Position numbers and translations under genes: made by a program. This document shows positions 30,860-41,302 of a DNA stretch of 64,000 nt, piece by piece. The notes below the pieces were generated by a model, which had not been told where the DNA came from, did no database searches, and saw only the letters and a list, made by a program, of their open reading frames with translations. Location of the stretch: contig NC_053392.1 of NCBI RefSeq assembly GCF_905171765.1, positions 399,831,899 through 399,895,898 on the forward strand, read 5' to 3'. Each line of letters begins with the position of its first letter. Within the stretch, counting starts at the first letter, position 1. This DNA comes from Bufo bufo. Taxonomy: Eukaryota > Chordata > Amphibia > Anura > Bufonidae.

Positions 30860-33800
30860 GGTTTTCCGTTTGCTTGTAGTTCCCGTTTTGTCCTGCCTGC
30901 TAGGGTGGCGCTAGAGAGCAAGAGCATTTTTTGTGAGATTTTTGTGGATAGTGGAGCAGCTGTCAACCTCATTGATAATCAATTTGCAATAACTCATGGT
31001 TTCCAGGTATGCACTTTGGGAAAGGATATTCCTGTTTTTGCTATTGATTCAGCTCCACTTTCTCAGAAATCATTAAAGGGCATAGTTAACAATATCCGTT
31101 TAATTGTGAGTGATGCTCATGTTGAGGATGTGTCATGTTTCGTCCTTAGCGGTTTGCCTACTCCTCTAGTGTTGGGGCTACCCTGGCTCACTAAACATAA
31201 CCCCACCATTGATTGGCAAGCGAGGCAAATAAATGGTTGGAGTAACTTTTGCAGAGAGAATTGCCTCATAACATCTGTTTCTGAGGTTTCTACTAAGACT
31301 GTACCACCTTTCCTCTCTGAATTTTTGGATGTCTTCTCTAAAAGTGGAGTTCAGGGTTTACCTCCGCACAGGGAGTATGATTGCCCTATTAATCTCATCC
31401 CAGGCGCCAAGCTGCCTAAATCTCGTTTATACAATCTCTCCCAACCTGAGAGGGTCGCTATGCGGGCTTATATCTCTGAGAGTCTGAGAAAAGGACACAT
31501 ACGACCCTCGAAGTCACCTGTTGCCGCTGGTTTTTTCTTTGTTAAGAAAAAAGATGGTTCTTTAAGACCTTGTCTGGATTTCAGGGAGCTGAACAGTATC
31601 ACTATTCGTGATCCTTATCCGCTTCCTCTGATCCCGGACCTGTTTAACCAGGTTGTTGGGGCTAAAGTCTTTTCCAAATTAGACCTAAGAGGGGCATACA
31701 ACCTGGTTAGGGTCAGCGAAGGAGACGAATGGAAGACGGCTTTCAATACCCCTGAGGGCCATTTTGAGAATTTGGTTATGCCTTTTGGTTTGATGAATGC
31801 CCCAGCCGTTTTTCAGCATTTCGTCAACAGCATTTTTTATCATTTAATGGGAAAATTTGTATTAGTGTATTTGGATGACATTTTGATTTTTTCTCCTGAT
31901 TTCAAGACTCATAAGGAACACTTACGTCAGGTCTTGCTCATCCTGCGGGAGAATAAATTATACGCGAAACTGGAAAAATGTGTGTTTGCGGTTCCAGAAA
32001 TCCAATTTCTGGGGTTTCTTGTCTTCGCTTCTGGTTTTCGCATGGACCCCGAGAAGGTCCGCGCTGTGCTTGAGTGGGAGCTTCCTGAGAATCAGAAGGC
32101 GCTGATGCGTTTTTTGGGCTTTGCCAATTATTACAGGAAATTTATTTTGAATTATTCCTCTGTTGTTAAACCACTCACTGATATGACCAGAAAGGGGGTA
32201 GATTTTTCTTCCTGGTCGGTCGAGGCGCGTAAGGCCTTTTCTAATATCAAGGAGAGTTTTGCTTCTGCTCCCATCCTAGTACAACCTGATATTTCGTTAC
32301 CCTTCATAGTTGAGGTTGATGCTTCTGAGGTAGGGGTGGGTGCGGTCTTGTCTCAGGGTTCCTCTCCTGCCAAATGGCAACCGTGTGCCTTTTTCTCAAA
32401 GAAACTCTCCTCCACAGAGAGAAATTATGATGTGGGAGATAGGGAATTGTTGGCCATCAAGTTGGCTTTTGAGGAATGGCGCCATTGGCTAGAGGGAGCC
32501 AGACGCCCTATTACCGTGTTTACTGACCATAAAAATCTGGCCTACTTGGAGTCAGCCAAGCGTCTGAACCCGAGACAGGCCAGATGGTCTTTGTTCTTTT
32601 CAAGGTTTAATTTTGTTGTTACGTTCCGCCCTGGGGTTAAGAATGTGAAGGCAGATGCCCTGTCACGTTGTTTTCCAGGAGGTGGGAATTTTGAAGACCC
32701 GGGTCCCATTTTGGCTGAAGGTGTGGTGGTCTCTGCTCTTTTTCCTGAATTGGAGGCAGAGGTGCAGGCAGCCCAGTCAGAAGCTCCTGATCTTTGTCCT
32801 CCTGGGAGGTTGTTTGTGCCTCTCGCTTTGAGACACAAGATTTTTAAAGAACATCACGACACGGTCCTTGCTGGGCACCCGGGGGCAAGAGCCACACTGG
32901 ATCTCATCGCTCGGAGATTCTGGTGGCCTGCGCTTCGTAAGTCGGTTGAGGGTTTTGTGGCAGCTTGCGAGACTTGCGCTCGTGCCAAGGTCCCTCATTC
33001 ACGGCCATCAGGTCCTCTCCTTCCTTTGCCCATTCCTTCCCGTCCTTGGACACATCTGTCTATGGACTTCATAACGGACTTGCCTCGTTCCTCGGGGAAG
33101 TCTGTGATTCTGGTGGTGGTGGACAGTTTTAGCAAAATGGTGCATTTTATCCCTTTTCCTGGTTTGCCCAATGCTAAGACGCTGGCGCAGGCATTTATTG
33201 ACCACATTGTCAAATTGCATGGGATTCCTTCAGACATAGTCTCTGATAGGGGCACGCAGTTTGTTTCCAGATTCTGGAAGGCTTTCTGTTCTCGCTTGGG
33301 GGTTCGGTTGTCATTCTCTTCTGCTTTCCATCCGCAGTCGAATGGCCAGACAGAGCGCGTCAATCAGAATCTGGAGACATATCTGCGCTGTTTTGTGGCG
33401 GAGAATCAGGAGGATTGGTGTTCTTTTTTGTCCCTTGCTGAGTTTGCTTTAAATAACCGTCGTCAGGAGTCCTCTGATAAGTCACCATTTTTTGGTGCAT
33501 ATGGGTTCCATCCGCAGTTTGGGACTTTCTCGGGAGAGGGCTCTTCTGGTTTGCCTGATGAGGACAGATTCTCCTTGTCTTTGTCATCTATTTGGCAAAA
33601 GATTCAGGATAATCTAAAGAGCATGAGTGAGAGATATAAGCGTGTGGCGGATAAGAGACGTGTGCCTGGTCCGGACCTGAATGTTGGTGATCTGGTGTGG
33701 TTGTCTACCAAGAATATCAAATTGAAGGTTCCCTCCTGGAAGTTGGGTCCTAGGTTTATTGGGCCTTACAAGATCCTGTCTGTCATCAATCCTGTTGCCT

Positions 33801-34150
33801 ACCGTCTTGATCTTCCTCAGACTTGGAAGATCCATAATGTTTTTCATAAGTCCTTATTGAAACCTTATGTTCAACCTATTGTACCCTCGACTTTGCCTCC
33901 TCCTCCGATTATGGTTGATGGAAATCTTGAATTTCAGGTCTCTAGGATTGTGGATTCTCGTCTTGTCCACGGTTCCCTCCAGTACCTCGTTCATTGGGAG
34001 GGTTATGGTCCTGAGGAGAGGATGTGGGTCCCAGTGACGGACATTAAGGCCTCTCGTCTCATCAGGGCTTTCCATAGGTCCCATCCTGAGAAGGTGGGCT
34101 CACAGGAGCTTCTCAGATCCTCCTCCTTGAATTTCTTTGTTTTGGTTTAG
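30860..34150 (+). CDS. pol: Gypsy-3 Pol: protease, RT, RNase H, integrase, chromodomain
   Basis: Open from 30860 in the gag frame (first ATG 30905). Numbering from that ATG: protease FVDSGAAVN (D15), RT YLDDILIF (Y322), RNase H VDASEVGVGAVLSQ and FTDHKN, and the integrase zinc finger (HHDTVLAGHPG..C..C, residues about 650-695). The integrase triad is D721, D781 and E817 (DD35E). A chromodomain at about 1007-1063 (FQVSRIVDSR...LVHWEGYG) probably targets integration to marked chromatin. No frameshift or stop is seen in 1081 codons. The last 18 residues come from the LTR remnant because the normal C-terminus and polypurine tract are deleted at 34098. Confidence 0.94.
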   Translation, partial: GFPFACSSRFVLPARVALESKSIFCEIFVDSGAAVNLIDNQFAITHGFQVCTLGKDIPVFAIDSAPLSQKSLKGIVNNIRLIVSDAHVEDVSCFVLSGLPTPLVLGLPWLTKHNPTIDWQARQINGWSNFCRENCLITSVSEVSTKTVPPFLSEFLDVFSKSGVQGLPPHREYDCPINLIPGAKLPKSRLYNLSQPERVAMRAYISESLRKGHIRPSKSPVAAGFFFVKKKDGSLRPCLDFRELNSITIRDPYPLPLIPDLFNQVVGAKVFSKLDLRGAYNLVRVSEGDEWKTAFNTPEGHFENLVMPFGLMNAPAVFQHFVNSIFYHLMGKFVLVYLDDILIFSPDFKTHKEHLRQVLLILRENKLYAKLEKCVFAVPEIQFLGFLVFASGFRMDPEKVRAVLEWELPENQKALMRFLGFANYYRKFILNYSSVVKPLTDMTRKGVDFSSWSVEARKAFSNIKESFASAPILVQPDISLPFIVEVDASEVGVGAVLSQGSSPAKWQPCAFFSKKLSSTERNYDVGDRELLAIKLAFEEWRHWLEGARRPITVFTDHKNLAYLESAKRLNPRQARWSLFFSRFNFVVTFRPGVKNVKADALSRCFPGGGNFEDPGPILAEGVVVSALFPELEAEVQAAQSEAPDLCPPGRLFVPLALRHKIFKEHHDTVLAGHPGARATLDLIARRFWWPALRKSVEGFVAACETCARAKVPHSRPSGPLLPLPIPSRPWTHLSMDFITDLPRSSGKSVILVVVDSFSKMVHFIPFPGLPNAKTLAQAFIDHIVKLHGIPSDIVSDRGTQFVSRFWKAFCSRLGVRLSFSSAFHPQSNGQTERVNQNLETYLRCFVAENQEDWCSFLSLAEFALNNRRQESSDKSPFFGAYGFHPQFGTFSGEGSSGLPDEDRFSLSLSSIWQKIQDNLKSMSERYKRVADKRRVPGPDLNVGDLVWLSTKNIKLKVPSWKLGPRFIGPYKILSVINPVAYRLDLPQTWKIHNVFHKSLLKPYVQPIVPSTLPPPPIMVDGNLEFQVSRIVDSRLVHGSLQYLVHWEGYGPEERMWVPVTDIKASRLIRAFHRSHPEKVGSQELLRSSSLNFFVLV

Positions 34151-34429
34151 TTTCTCATCTCGTTAGTCTATCTCAGCTGTCATGCAGTTGGACTGATTGC
34201 TACCCTTTAAGTTCCTCCCCATAATGCAGTAGTGTGCGGCTGATACAACTTCCTGGAGTGTGTGTGCATGCTGTTCCCAGTTCCCAGTCCTCAGTCGTCT
34301 GCAAGATAAGTGCTGTTTATGTATTTATGATTTTGTCTTTTCTGGATCCAGGTGACCCTGACTCCCTCCGTGTCAGTGTAGGGAGCCGGTGGTCGTGTCC
34401 CTTCACTATTGTAGGGTCTTCAGGTAATA
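34098..34429 (+). repeat. Gypsy-3 3' LTR, left part (5' end deleted)
   Basis: Matches 29388-29719 of the 5' LTR and begins 25 bp inside it. The preceding pol sequence joins it directly with no polypurine tract. It ends at the Penelope insertion. Confidence 0.9.
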
Positions 34430-35838
34430 AAATAGAATAGAACCGGCACTCAAACAGTTTGGAATACACGTAGGATTCAGATAAAATTATTTATTAAACA
34501 ATCAAAGTCGTGTCCTGTGTGCACCAGGATAAAATCCTAAAATTCACATAAAACGTATATATAGCATATATATAAGCCAGAGATAGGTATCTCTAATATA
34601 TCAAGTTCTGACCGCTAACCGCAGCAGGCTGCATCCGTGTCCCCTCCGTCAGGTAGGGCTATTGGATCGCAGTCGTCTGCGTAGCAAACAGAAACCGATA
34701 TTTGCTGTGCTGAAAATAAATCCAATAATAGTTATCTGGTACAAATGTATTCAACACTTTGAGATGTTATATAGGCAAGAGATGGATATCTCTAATGTGT
34801 CAAATTCTGACTGCTGACCGCAGCAGGCTGCATCCTTGTCCCTCCTATCAGGTAGGGCTATTGGATCACAGTCATCTGCAGGGCAAACAGAAGCCGACAG
34901 ATACTGTGTTGCAGATAAATCCAATAATACTTATCTGATACAAATATATCAACACTTCATATATGAAGGCACACAGTCCTAAATGTATCAATTGAGATCT
35001 TGTGACGTCTTCTAGAATACAAAATATTGAGTGGTCTAAGATGAAATGTTATTTGAGACCAGGAACAGATTGTCCATTATCTGTGGCGGTATCGGAGTCT
35101 CAGTACGTTAAATACACAGAGTTAATTATCCAGCACGTTTGGAATCTCAGTGCTGATACCGCTTTTCTTGTAGCGGTTCGGTATATTTCCACTTATCTTT
35201 AATGTTACTCACTGCGTCCTCTATGGGCTCACTCAGGTCTGCGGAAGGACTTCTGCCGTGGCGTCCCACGCTTCAGCCTTTCTCCGCTGCGCTTGTTCCG
35301 GGTCCGGTCTTTGCTGGAATCCCGTCTCAACTCTCGTGAGAGACCTGAATTGGCTGCTGCGCTTGCGTGAGTCTCCCAACACTCCGTTTATCTTTCGTGG
35401 GTAAGTGGATATCGTCTCCGTCCTTTAGTACATGGCCATGTACCGCTGTTATATTTTTCTTTCACAGGTAATACGCCCAGACGCGTTTCGAGATACCTTA
35501 TCTCTTCCTCAGTGGGTATGACCTGTGAATGTTCGTCTCGTATCTTATATATTCTTTTCTCAATTAGCTAATTGGATACACCTGTTTCGAAGTTTCTGTG
35601 GGAGAGTGAGCCTCTTTGTTTTTCATTAACCTATTCTTTACCATATAGTGTTTCTATTTTATAACACAGCCTCTTTCAAAGGAAGGTTATAGTGCTTCCA
35701 GATATCTTATAATAGATATATATGCACTTATAATAGCCACATATTCGATTATAAATAATTACACAAGTTTATTACATAATATTTAAAACGTAAATATAAA
35801 TATGGATCTAAAAAATAATAAAAATAATAGTATGTCGA
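34430..35838 (-). repeat. Penelope pLTR copy 1
   Basis: Directly repeated at 39885-41302 with very few differences. Contains a hammerhead ribozyme motif at 35462-35528 and two diverged internal segments (around 34590-34690 and 34790-34890) that resemble each other. Confidence 0.88.
35462..35528 (-). ncRNA. Hammerhead ribozyme (pLTR copy 1)
   Basis: On the minus strand: stem I TCACAGGT..ATAC.CCA pairs with TGGG.GTAT..ACCTGTGA. Core CTGAGGA. Stem II GAGATA-AGG-TATCTC. Then GAAAC, a two-base loop, GTC and the cleavage site before TGGG. All invariant positions of the hammerhead core that I can place are present, and stem III is minimal. Hammerheads of this form are established in Penelope-like elements. 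They process the tandem RNA. Confidence 0.9.
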
Positions 35839-36500
35839 TCCCGACATATACCATTAATATTAAAAATATATTGGCAGACATTTGACACCCTATAATCCAG
35901 GGGGATATCTTTCTATCAATCTTCTAGAATGAAGAGCAGTCTACATGTTCCATTATATCTATACCAGGTCTCCAATTCTAAGGTATAACTATCCACAGTC
36001 ATCTCATCAGAGATCTGTTGCATGTCAGTACTATGGGTTTGTATCGTTCACTGTCCTCTTGAGGGCTGATTATCTCAACTTTAAACAGCTGTGACGATCT
36101 TAACGATTTTCTTTCATATATATTTCTTTTACCGTAACTATTTTCTTAATTTCAATATGATTTGTATATGCAACTACTCCGCAATTTTTATACATATCGT
36201 ATTTTAATTGCGGTTTTTTTCTGCGGTTTTTTTCTTACGGTTTTTTTTTAGATGCGGTTTTTTTTGGGATGCGTTTTTTTGAGAAAGATTATTCCAAAAT
36301 TATTTTAAAAATTATTTTAAAAATTTTTTCAAAAAATAAATAAGTTCATTAGTTATCTTCTTTCAATATATTGGATATTTTTATATTCTATTTCTCTATT
36401 TTTCTTTTTCTCATTGTCCAGATCTTTATTAACTTTCCAACCTGTTTTATTATTTTTTATTTTTATCTATCCTCTTGAAGGGAAACTTCAACCTAACAGT
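35839..36500 (-). other. Penelope 3' untranslated, AT-rich
   Basis: No open frame. Several T-rich GCGGTTTTTT units lie at 36200-36290. Confidence 0.6.
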
Positions 36501-38744
36501 TTAAATAAAACCAAAAATTTCCAAATCTGAATTTAGCCCTGCAGGGAGAAGACTGCCAAAATCGTAAATTCTTCTGGACTCAGCCCGCGACATCTTCATA
36601 ATGTGATTCCCTCCCCTCCAGTGTACATCCACCTTTTCCAGGGCCACAAAAGAGAAACCCCTAGGGTCACTATTATGTGACACTTTAAAGTGTTTGGATA
36701 GAGAGTGGTTTTCATATCCTTTTCTGATATTATTTAGATGTTCCGTAATTCTCACTCTCAGGGGTCTCTTGGTTCTGCCAATGTACTGTTTTTGGCAGGG
36801 GCACTGGAAAAGGTAGATGACACTGGAGGAGTCACATGTCAGGCAACCCTTAATATCTAAAGTAAATTGATTTTGAGTAGATTGGACCCTATTCGTCTTT
36901 TTTGGGAATGTTGAGTTTTTACACCCCGAACACCTCCCACATCTATAGAAACCATCCATATTCAGCCATTTTTGAAGTGTGGGTGCTTCTTTTTTCTTTT
37001 GATTCTTTATTGAAGGTGCTATTTTTATACTTAAATTAGGTGCCTTGGTAAAGGTGATTAGTGGAGAAGTGTGTAACATAGGTCCAATGATCTTGTCCCT
37101 TAATAAAAAGTGCCAATGTTGATTAATAATGTGGCGTATTTGTTTAGATTGTGAATTATAGGGTAAAATTAATCTTAATTCACCCTCCTTGTTTGTGTTT
37201 TTGTGAGTATTTGGCTGAAAAAAGGTCTCTCTCTCTGTTCCTCTAATTTTCACTAGAGCATCTGTAAGGACTTTTTCGGGGTACCCTTTACATTCAAATT
37301 GTTCTTTCATTTTCAGGGCCTCAATTTCAAAATCGGCTTCCTCGGTACAGTTTCGCTTTATACGGCGAAACTGGCCAGAGGGGATATTCAACAGCCACTG
37401 AGGTAAGTGACAGCTCATGAATGGAATAAAGCTATTCTTTGCTGTTGGTTTGTAATAAGTGCTGCACTTATATTTCTCATCCCGCTGTACAATCTCGATG
37501 TCCAGGAACTCTATAGATGCTCCCTTGATTTTGGACAGAAAAATCAAATTTTTATCATTGTGATTCAGGGCCTTCAAGAATTCTTGCAGTTGGCTCTCAT
37601 CTTTTGTCCATATAAATAAAACATCATCTATGTAGCGACGCCATAGGGCCAGGTCCGTCCCCAGTTTGGGGGTGATGGTTTCGTGCTCCCACTGTGCCAA
37701 AAACAAATTTGCATAACTGGGGGCGAACCTGGTCCCCATGGCCGTCCCACACAGCTGTAGATAATGGTCGCCTTCAAAATAAAAATGATTATGATGAAGT
37801 ATGAATTGGATTCCTTCCATCAGGAATTCAATCTGCTTGGTACATAGGGTCCCATCCATTTCTAGTTGTAGTTTAACTGCTGCTATACCTTGGTCATGTC
37901 TTATACTGGTATAGAGGGACTGGACATCCAATGTCCCTATAATCCAGCCTGGTTCTACATCAAGACCTTCCAACGTCCCAATTATATCTGTAGTGTCTCG
38001 AATGTATGAGCCCGTCTTCCTCACCACAGGCTGTAATAATGTATCGATATACTGGGAGAGGTTTGAGGTCAATGACCCTATCCCAGATATTATGGGACGT
38101 CCAGGTGGTTGTTCTAAATTTTTGTGGATTTTGGGCAGGCAGTAGAAGACCGGAAGTCTTCCCTGCGTGCCCAAAATAAAGTTACGTTCCTGATCCGACA
38201 ATATCTTATCCCTTACCCCTTCATCACAATATTTTGTAAGGCTTTTATTAAATTCTTGTCTTGGATCCACTTTTAATTTCTTGTATGTTGTGATGTCTCC
38301 CAATTGTCTGAGGCATTCATCAACATACTGAGTGGTATTCATGACCACTATAGCCCCCCCCTTGTCTGCGGGGCGTATTGTGATATTTTCCTGTTTTTGC
38401 AATTCTTTGATGGCCCGAATTTCCCCCCCTGTTAGGTTATTTCTCTGGCTATTCCTCTCCTTAATTTTTCTCAGATCGTTCTCAACTGATCTTTGGAATG
38501 TTGCCATATCATGACCAATCTCATTTCTTGGAAATTTTCGTGATTTATTCTTCAAGTTGGTATGTTGTATTCTATCCCTACTCTCATTACCATCTTGTAT
38601 TGGAGGTTCCATTGTTATAGGGTTTTTTTGGAAATATTTCCTCAAACATAGCTTCCTCATAAATTTTTGAAGACCTATATAGGTATCAAATTTGTTGAGT
38701 TTGGATGTGGGTGCGAATTTCAGTCCTTTATCTAGAAGTCTCAT
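36501..38744 (-). CDS. Penelope-like reverse transcriptase with GIY-YIG endonuclease
   Basis: 747 codons from the ATG at 38744. The frame is open further upstream to about 38808, overlapping the end of ORF1. The RT has GTLDVQSLYTSI (motif A), GTAMGTRFAPSYANLFLAQWE (motif B) and RRYIDDVLFIW (motif C), followed by IEFLDIEI. A CxxC-containing finger-like segment, CGRCSGCKNS, precedes the C-terminal GIY-YIG endonuclease (VIYLFQCPCQKQYIGRTKRPLRVR...EH), which is typical of Neptune-type elements. The protein would nick the target and prime reverse transcription there. No internal stop or shift is seen, so the copy may be competent apart from the ORF1 junction. Confidence 0.93.
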   Translation of the reverse strand: MRLLDKGLKFAPTSKLNKFDTYIGLQKFMRKLCLRKYFQKNPITMEPPIQDGNESRDRIQHTNLKNKSRKFPRNEIGHDMATFQRSVENDLRKIKERNSQRNNLTGGEIRAIKELQKQENITIRPADKGGAIVVMNTTQYVDECLRQLGDITTYKKLKVDPRQEFNKSLTKYCDEGVRDKILSDQERNFILGTQGRLPVFYCLPKIHKNLEQPPGRPIISGIGSLTSNLSQYIDTLLQPVVRKTGSYIRDTTDIIGTLEGLDVEPGWIIGTLDVQSLYTSIRHDQGIAAVKLQLEMDGTLCTKQIEFLMEGIQFILHHNHFYFEGDHYLQLCGTAMGTRFAPSYANLFLAQWEHETITPKLGTDLALWRRYIDDVLFIWTKDESQLQEFLKALNHNDKNLIFLSKIKGASIEFLDIEIVQRDEKYKCSTYYKPTAKNSFIPFMSCHLPQWLLNIPSGQFRRIKRNCTEEADFEIEALKMKEQFECKGYPEKVLTDALVKIRGTERETFFQPNTHKNTNKEGELRLILPYNSQSKQIRHIINQHWHFLLRDKIIGPMLHTSPLITFTKAPNLSIKIAPSIKNQKKKEAPTLQKWLNMDGFYRCGRCSGCKNSTFPKKTNRVQSTQNQFTLDIKGCLTCDSSSVIYLFQCPCQKQYIGRTKRPLRVRITEHLNNIRKGYENHSLSKHFKVSHNSDPRGFSFVALEKVDVHWRGGNHIMKMSRAESRRIYDFGSLLPAGLNSDLEIFGFI

Positions 38745-38800
38745 CTGTGTGTTCGTGAGTGCTGTGGAACTTATATTTACTATGGAATCCAGTGCAATTG

Positions 38801-39745
38801 CTAATTTCTCCTTCTGTCTCTCCCCCTTCCTCCTCTGTCCTCTTCTTGTCTTTCTTTCTCTGATTTTGTGTATTGGTGTTGGTGATGGTGTCCCCTGTAT
38901 GGTCGTTTGTATGATTGTTGATGATATATTGGAGATGGATTCCGCTGTCTCAGATTGTATGAGTGACCTGGTGGAGTTTGACGTGTATGGTTCCTTATTG
39001 GTGTCTGTGGGTATTGATTTGGTTTTGGTGAAAGTGATCTGTGTCTTATCCGTGGTTTGTGATGTGGTGGAGTCCTGTCTAAAAAATATTTGTCTTGTAA
39101 GGTTTCATATCTATTATGTGTTGATATGTTATAACCTTCCTGACTGTGGTTGTTATTCAGCCGCCCCTCCACTCCTCTCTCTTGTGCATATGGTTCTCTT
39201 TCTATATTTGATACCTCCACCTGTGTCTGTTGAGAATCAAAGTGAGGTTTAGGGTAATTCTTATATTTCTTTGTTTTTTTGTTCATTATTTCCAATTCTG
39301 TCCTATCAAGGCCTTTACACAATTTTTCTTCCCATTCATGAAATAGGCTGTCTTTGGGGAATTTTTCAAGCAGCTGTTTATATTTCGCTATTTCAAGGTT
39401 TAAATTCTCCAATATTTCCATTCTTCTTTTTATTATTAGGTGTATCAATGAAATGGAGTGTGAAAATAATAGGCTCTCCCATTCTTTATTGAAAGATTCA
39501 CAGCAAAGGTCTTGTGCTGGAGTTTTATTGAGCATCAGCCCTCTAGGGATTTTCCCTTGTTCTATAAATTGTCTCAGTGATCGTACCTCCCAATATTGCC
39601 GTAGCTGCTTTTGTAATAGATATTCTAATTCCTTAAATGTGCCCACTACTGTGGGTTTGTTGGAATGTTCATTATTAGTATTTCCCTCAAAATTATAGGC
39701 TTCAGCCGTCTGTCGTTTTAGTTCCACGTGATTCCAAAAGTCCAT
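38801..39745 (-). CDS. Penelope-like ORF1 (upstream protein)
   Basis: 314 codons opening MDFWNHVELKRQTAEAYNF. The N-terminal half is predicted helical (FKELEYLLQKQLRQYWEVRSLRQFI; KRRMEILENLNLEIAKYKQLLEKF). The C-terminal half is proline-, histidine- and arginine-rich, ending in a GRGRDRRR tail that suits nucleic-acid binding. Its stop lies inside the start of the overlapping RT frame, which is offset by one base. It may be the N-terminal part of a single protein broken by a shift in the purine-rich tail, or a natural second frame. I cannot tell which. No known catalytic motif is recognised. Confidence 0.7.
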   Translation of the reverse strand: MDFWNHVELKRQTAEAYNFEGNTNNEHSNKPTVVGTFKELEYLLQKQLRQYWEVRSLRQFIEQGKIPRGLMLNKTPAQDLCCESFNKEWESLLFSHSISLIHLIIKRRMEILENLNLEIAKYKQLLEKFPKDSLFHEWEEKLCKGLDRTELEIMNKKTKKYKNYPKPHFDSQQTQVEVSNIEREPYAQERGVEGRLNNNHSQEGYNISTHNRYETLQDKYFLDRTPPHHKPRIRHRSLSPKPNQYPQTPIRNHTRQTPPGHSYNLRQRNPSPIYHQQSYKRPYRGHHHQHQYTKSEKERQEEDRGGRGRDRRRN

Positions 39746-39884
39746 GACTAAATCAGAGGGGCTCTAACTGCTTAGATGGGGGTATAAAGCAATATACAAG
39801 AAATTATAAGCAGGTGGCTCACTCTGATTTGTCACGTAGGTGCGCAGGTTCAAAAAACACCCCTAGGTTCTGGTAGATATAGTA

Positions 39885-41302
39885 AAATAGAATAGAACCG
39901 GCACTCAAACAGTTTGGAATACACGTAGGATTCAGATAAAATTATTTATTAAACAATCAAAGTCGTGTCCTGTGTGCACCAGGATAAAATCCTAAAATTC
40001 ACATAAAACGTATATATAGCATATATATAAGCCAGAGATAGGTATCTCTAATATATCAAGTTCTGACCGCTAACCGCAGCAGGCTGCATCCGTGTCCCCT
40101 CCGTCAGGTAGGGCTATTGGATCGCAGTCGTCTGCGTAGCAAACAGAAACCGATATTTGCTGTGCTGAAAATAAATCCAATAATAGTTATCTGGTACAAA
40201 TGTATTCAACACTTTGAGATGTTATATAGGCAAGAGATGGATATCTCTAATGTGTCAAATTCTGACTGCTGACCGCAGCAGGCTGCATCCGTGTCCCTCC
40301 TATCAGGTAGGGCTATTGGATCACAGTCATCTGCAGGGCAAACAGAAGCCGACAGATACTGTGTTGCAGATAAATCCAATAATACTTATCTGATACAAAT
40401 ATATCAACACTTCATATATGAAGGCACACAGTCCTAAATGTATCAATTGAGATCTTGTGACGTCTTCTAGAATACAAAATATTGAGTGGTCTAAGATGAA
40501 ATGTTATTTGAGACCAGGAACAGATTGTCCATTATCTGTGGCGGTATCGGAGTCTCAGTACGTTAAATACACAGAGTTAATTATCCAGCACGTTTGGAAT
40601 CTCAGTGCTGATACCGCTTTTCTTGTAGCGGTTCGGTATATTTCCACTTATCTTTAATGTTACTCACTGCGTCCTCTATGGGCTCACTCAGGTCTGCGGA
40701 AGGACTTCTGCCGTGGCGTCCCACGCTTCAGCCTTTCTCCGCTGCGCTTGTTCCGGGTCCGGTCTTTGCTGGAATCCCGTCTCAACTCTCGTGAGAGACC
40801 TGAATTGGCTGCTGCGCTTGCGTGAGTCTCCCAACACTCCGTTTATCTTTCGTGGGTAAGTGGATATCGTCTCCGTCCTTTAGTACATGGCCATGTACCG
40901 CTGTTATATTTTTCTTTCACAGGTAATACGCCCAGACGCGTTTCGAGATACCTTATCTCTTCCTCAGTGGGTATGACCTGTGAATGTTCGTCTCGTATCT
41001 TATATATTCTTTTCTCAATTAGCTAATTGGATACACCTGTTTCGAAGTTTCTGTGGGAGAGTGAGCCTCTTTGTTTTTCATTAACCTATTCTTTACCATA
41101 TAGTGTTTCTATTTTATAACACAGCCTCTTTCAAAGGAAGGTTATAGTGCTTCCAGATATCTTATAATAGATATATATGCACTTATAATAGCCACATATT
41201 CGATTATAAATAATTACACAAGTTTATTACATAATATTTAAAACGTAAATATAAATATGGATCTAAAAAATAATAAAAATAATAAAAATAATAGTATGTC
41301 GA
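39885..41302 (-). repeat. Penelope pLTR copy 2
   Basis: Direct copy of 34430-35838. It ends in GTATGTCGA, where sequence switches to the inverted fragment. One extra AATAAA-type unit (about 41275-41286) distinguishes it from copy 1. Confidence 0.88.
40917..40983 (-). ncRNA. Hammerhead ribozyme (pLTR copy 2)
   Basis: Same sequence and fold as 35462-35528: core CTGAGGA and GAAAC, stem II GAGATA/TATCTC, and long paired stem I ending TCACAGG/CCTGTGA. Confidence 0.9.

Noticed and set aside
38692..39252. 186-codon plus-strand open frame
   Set aside because: It is the antisense of the Penelope ORF1/RT coding region, hydrophobic by composition, with no independent support.
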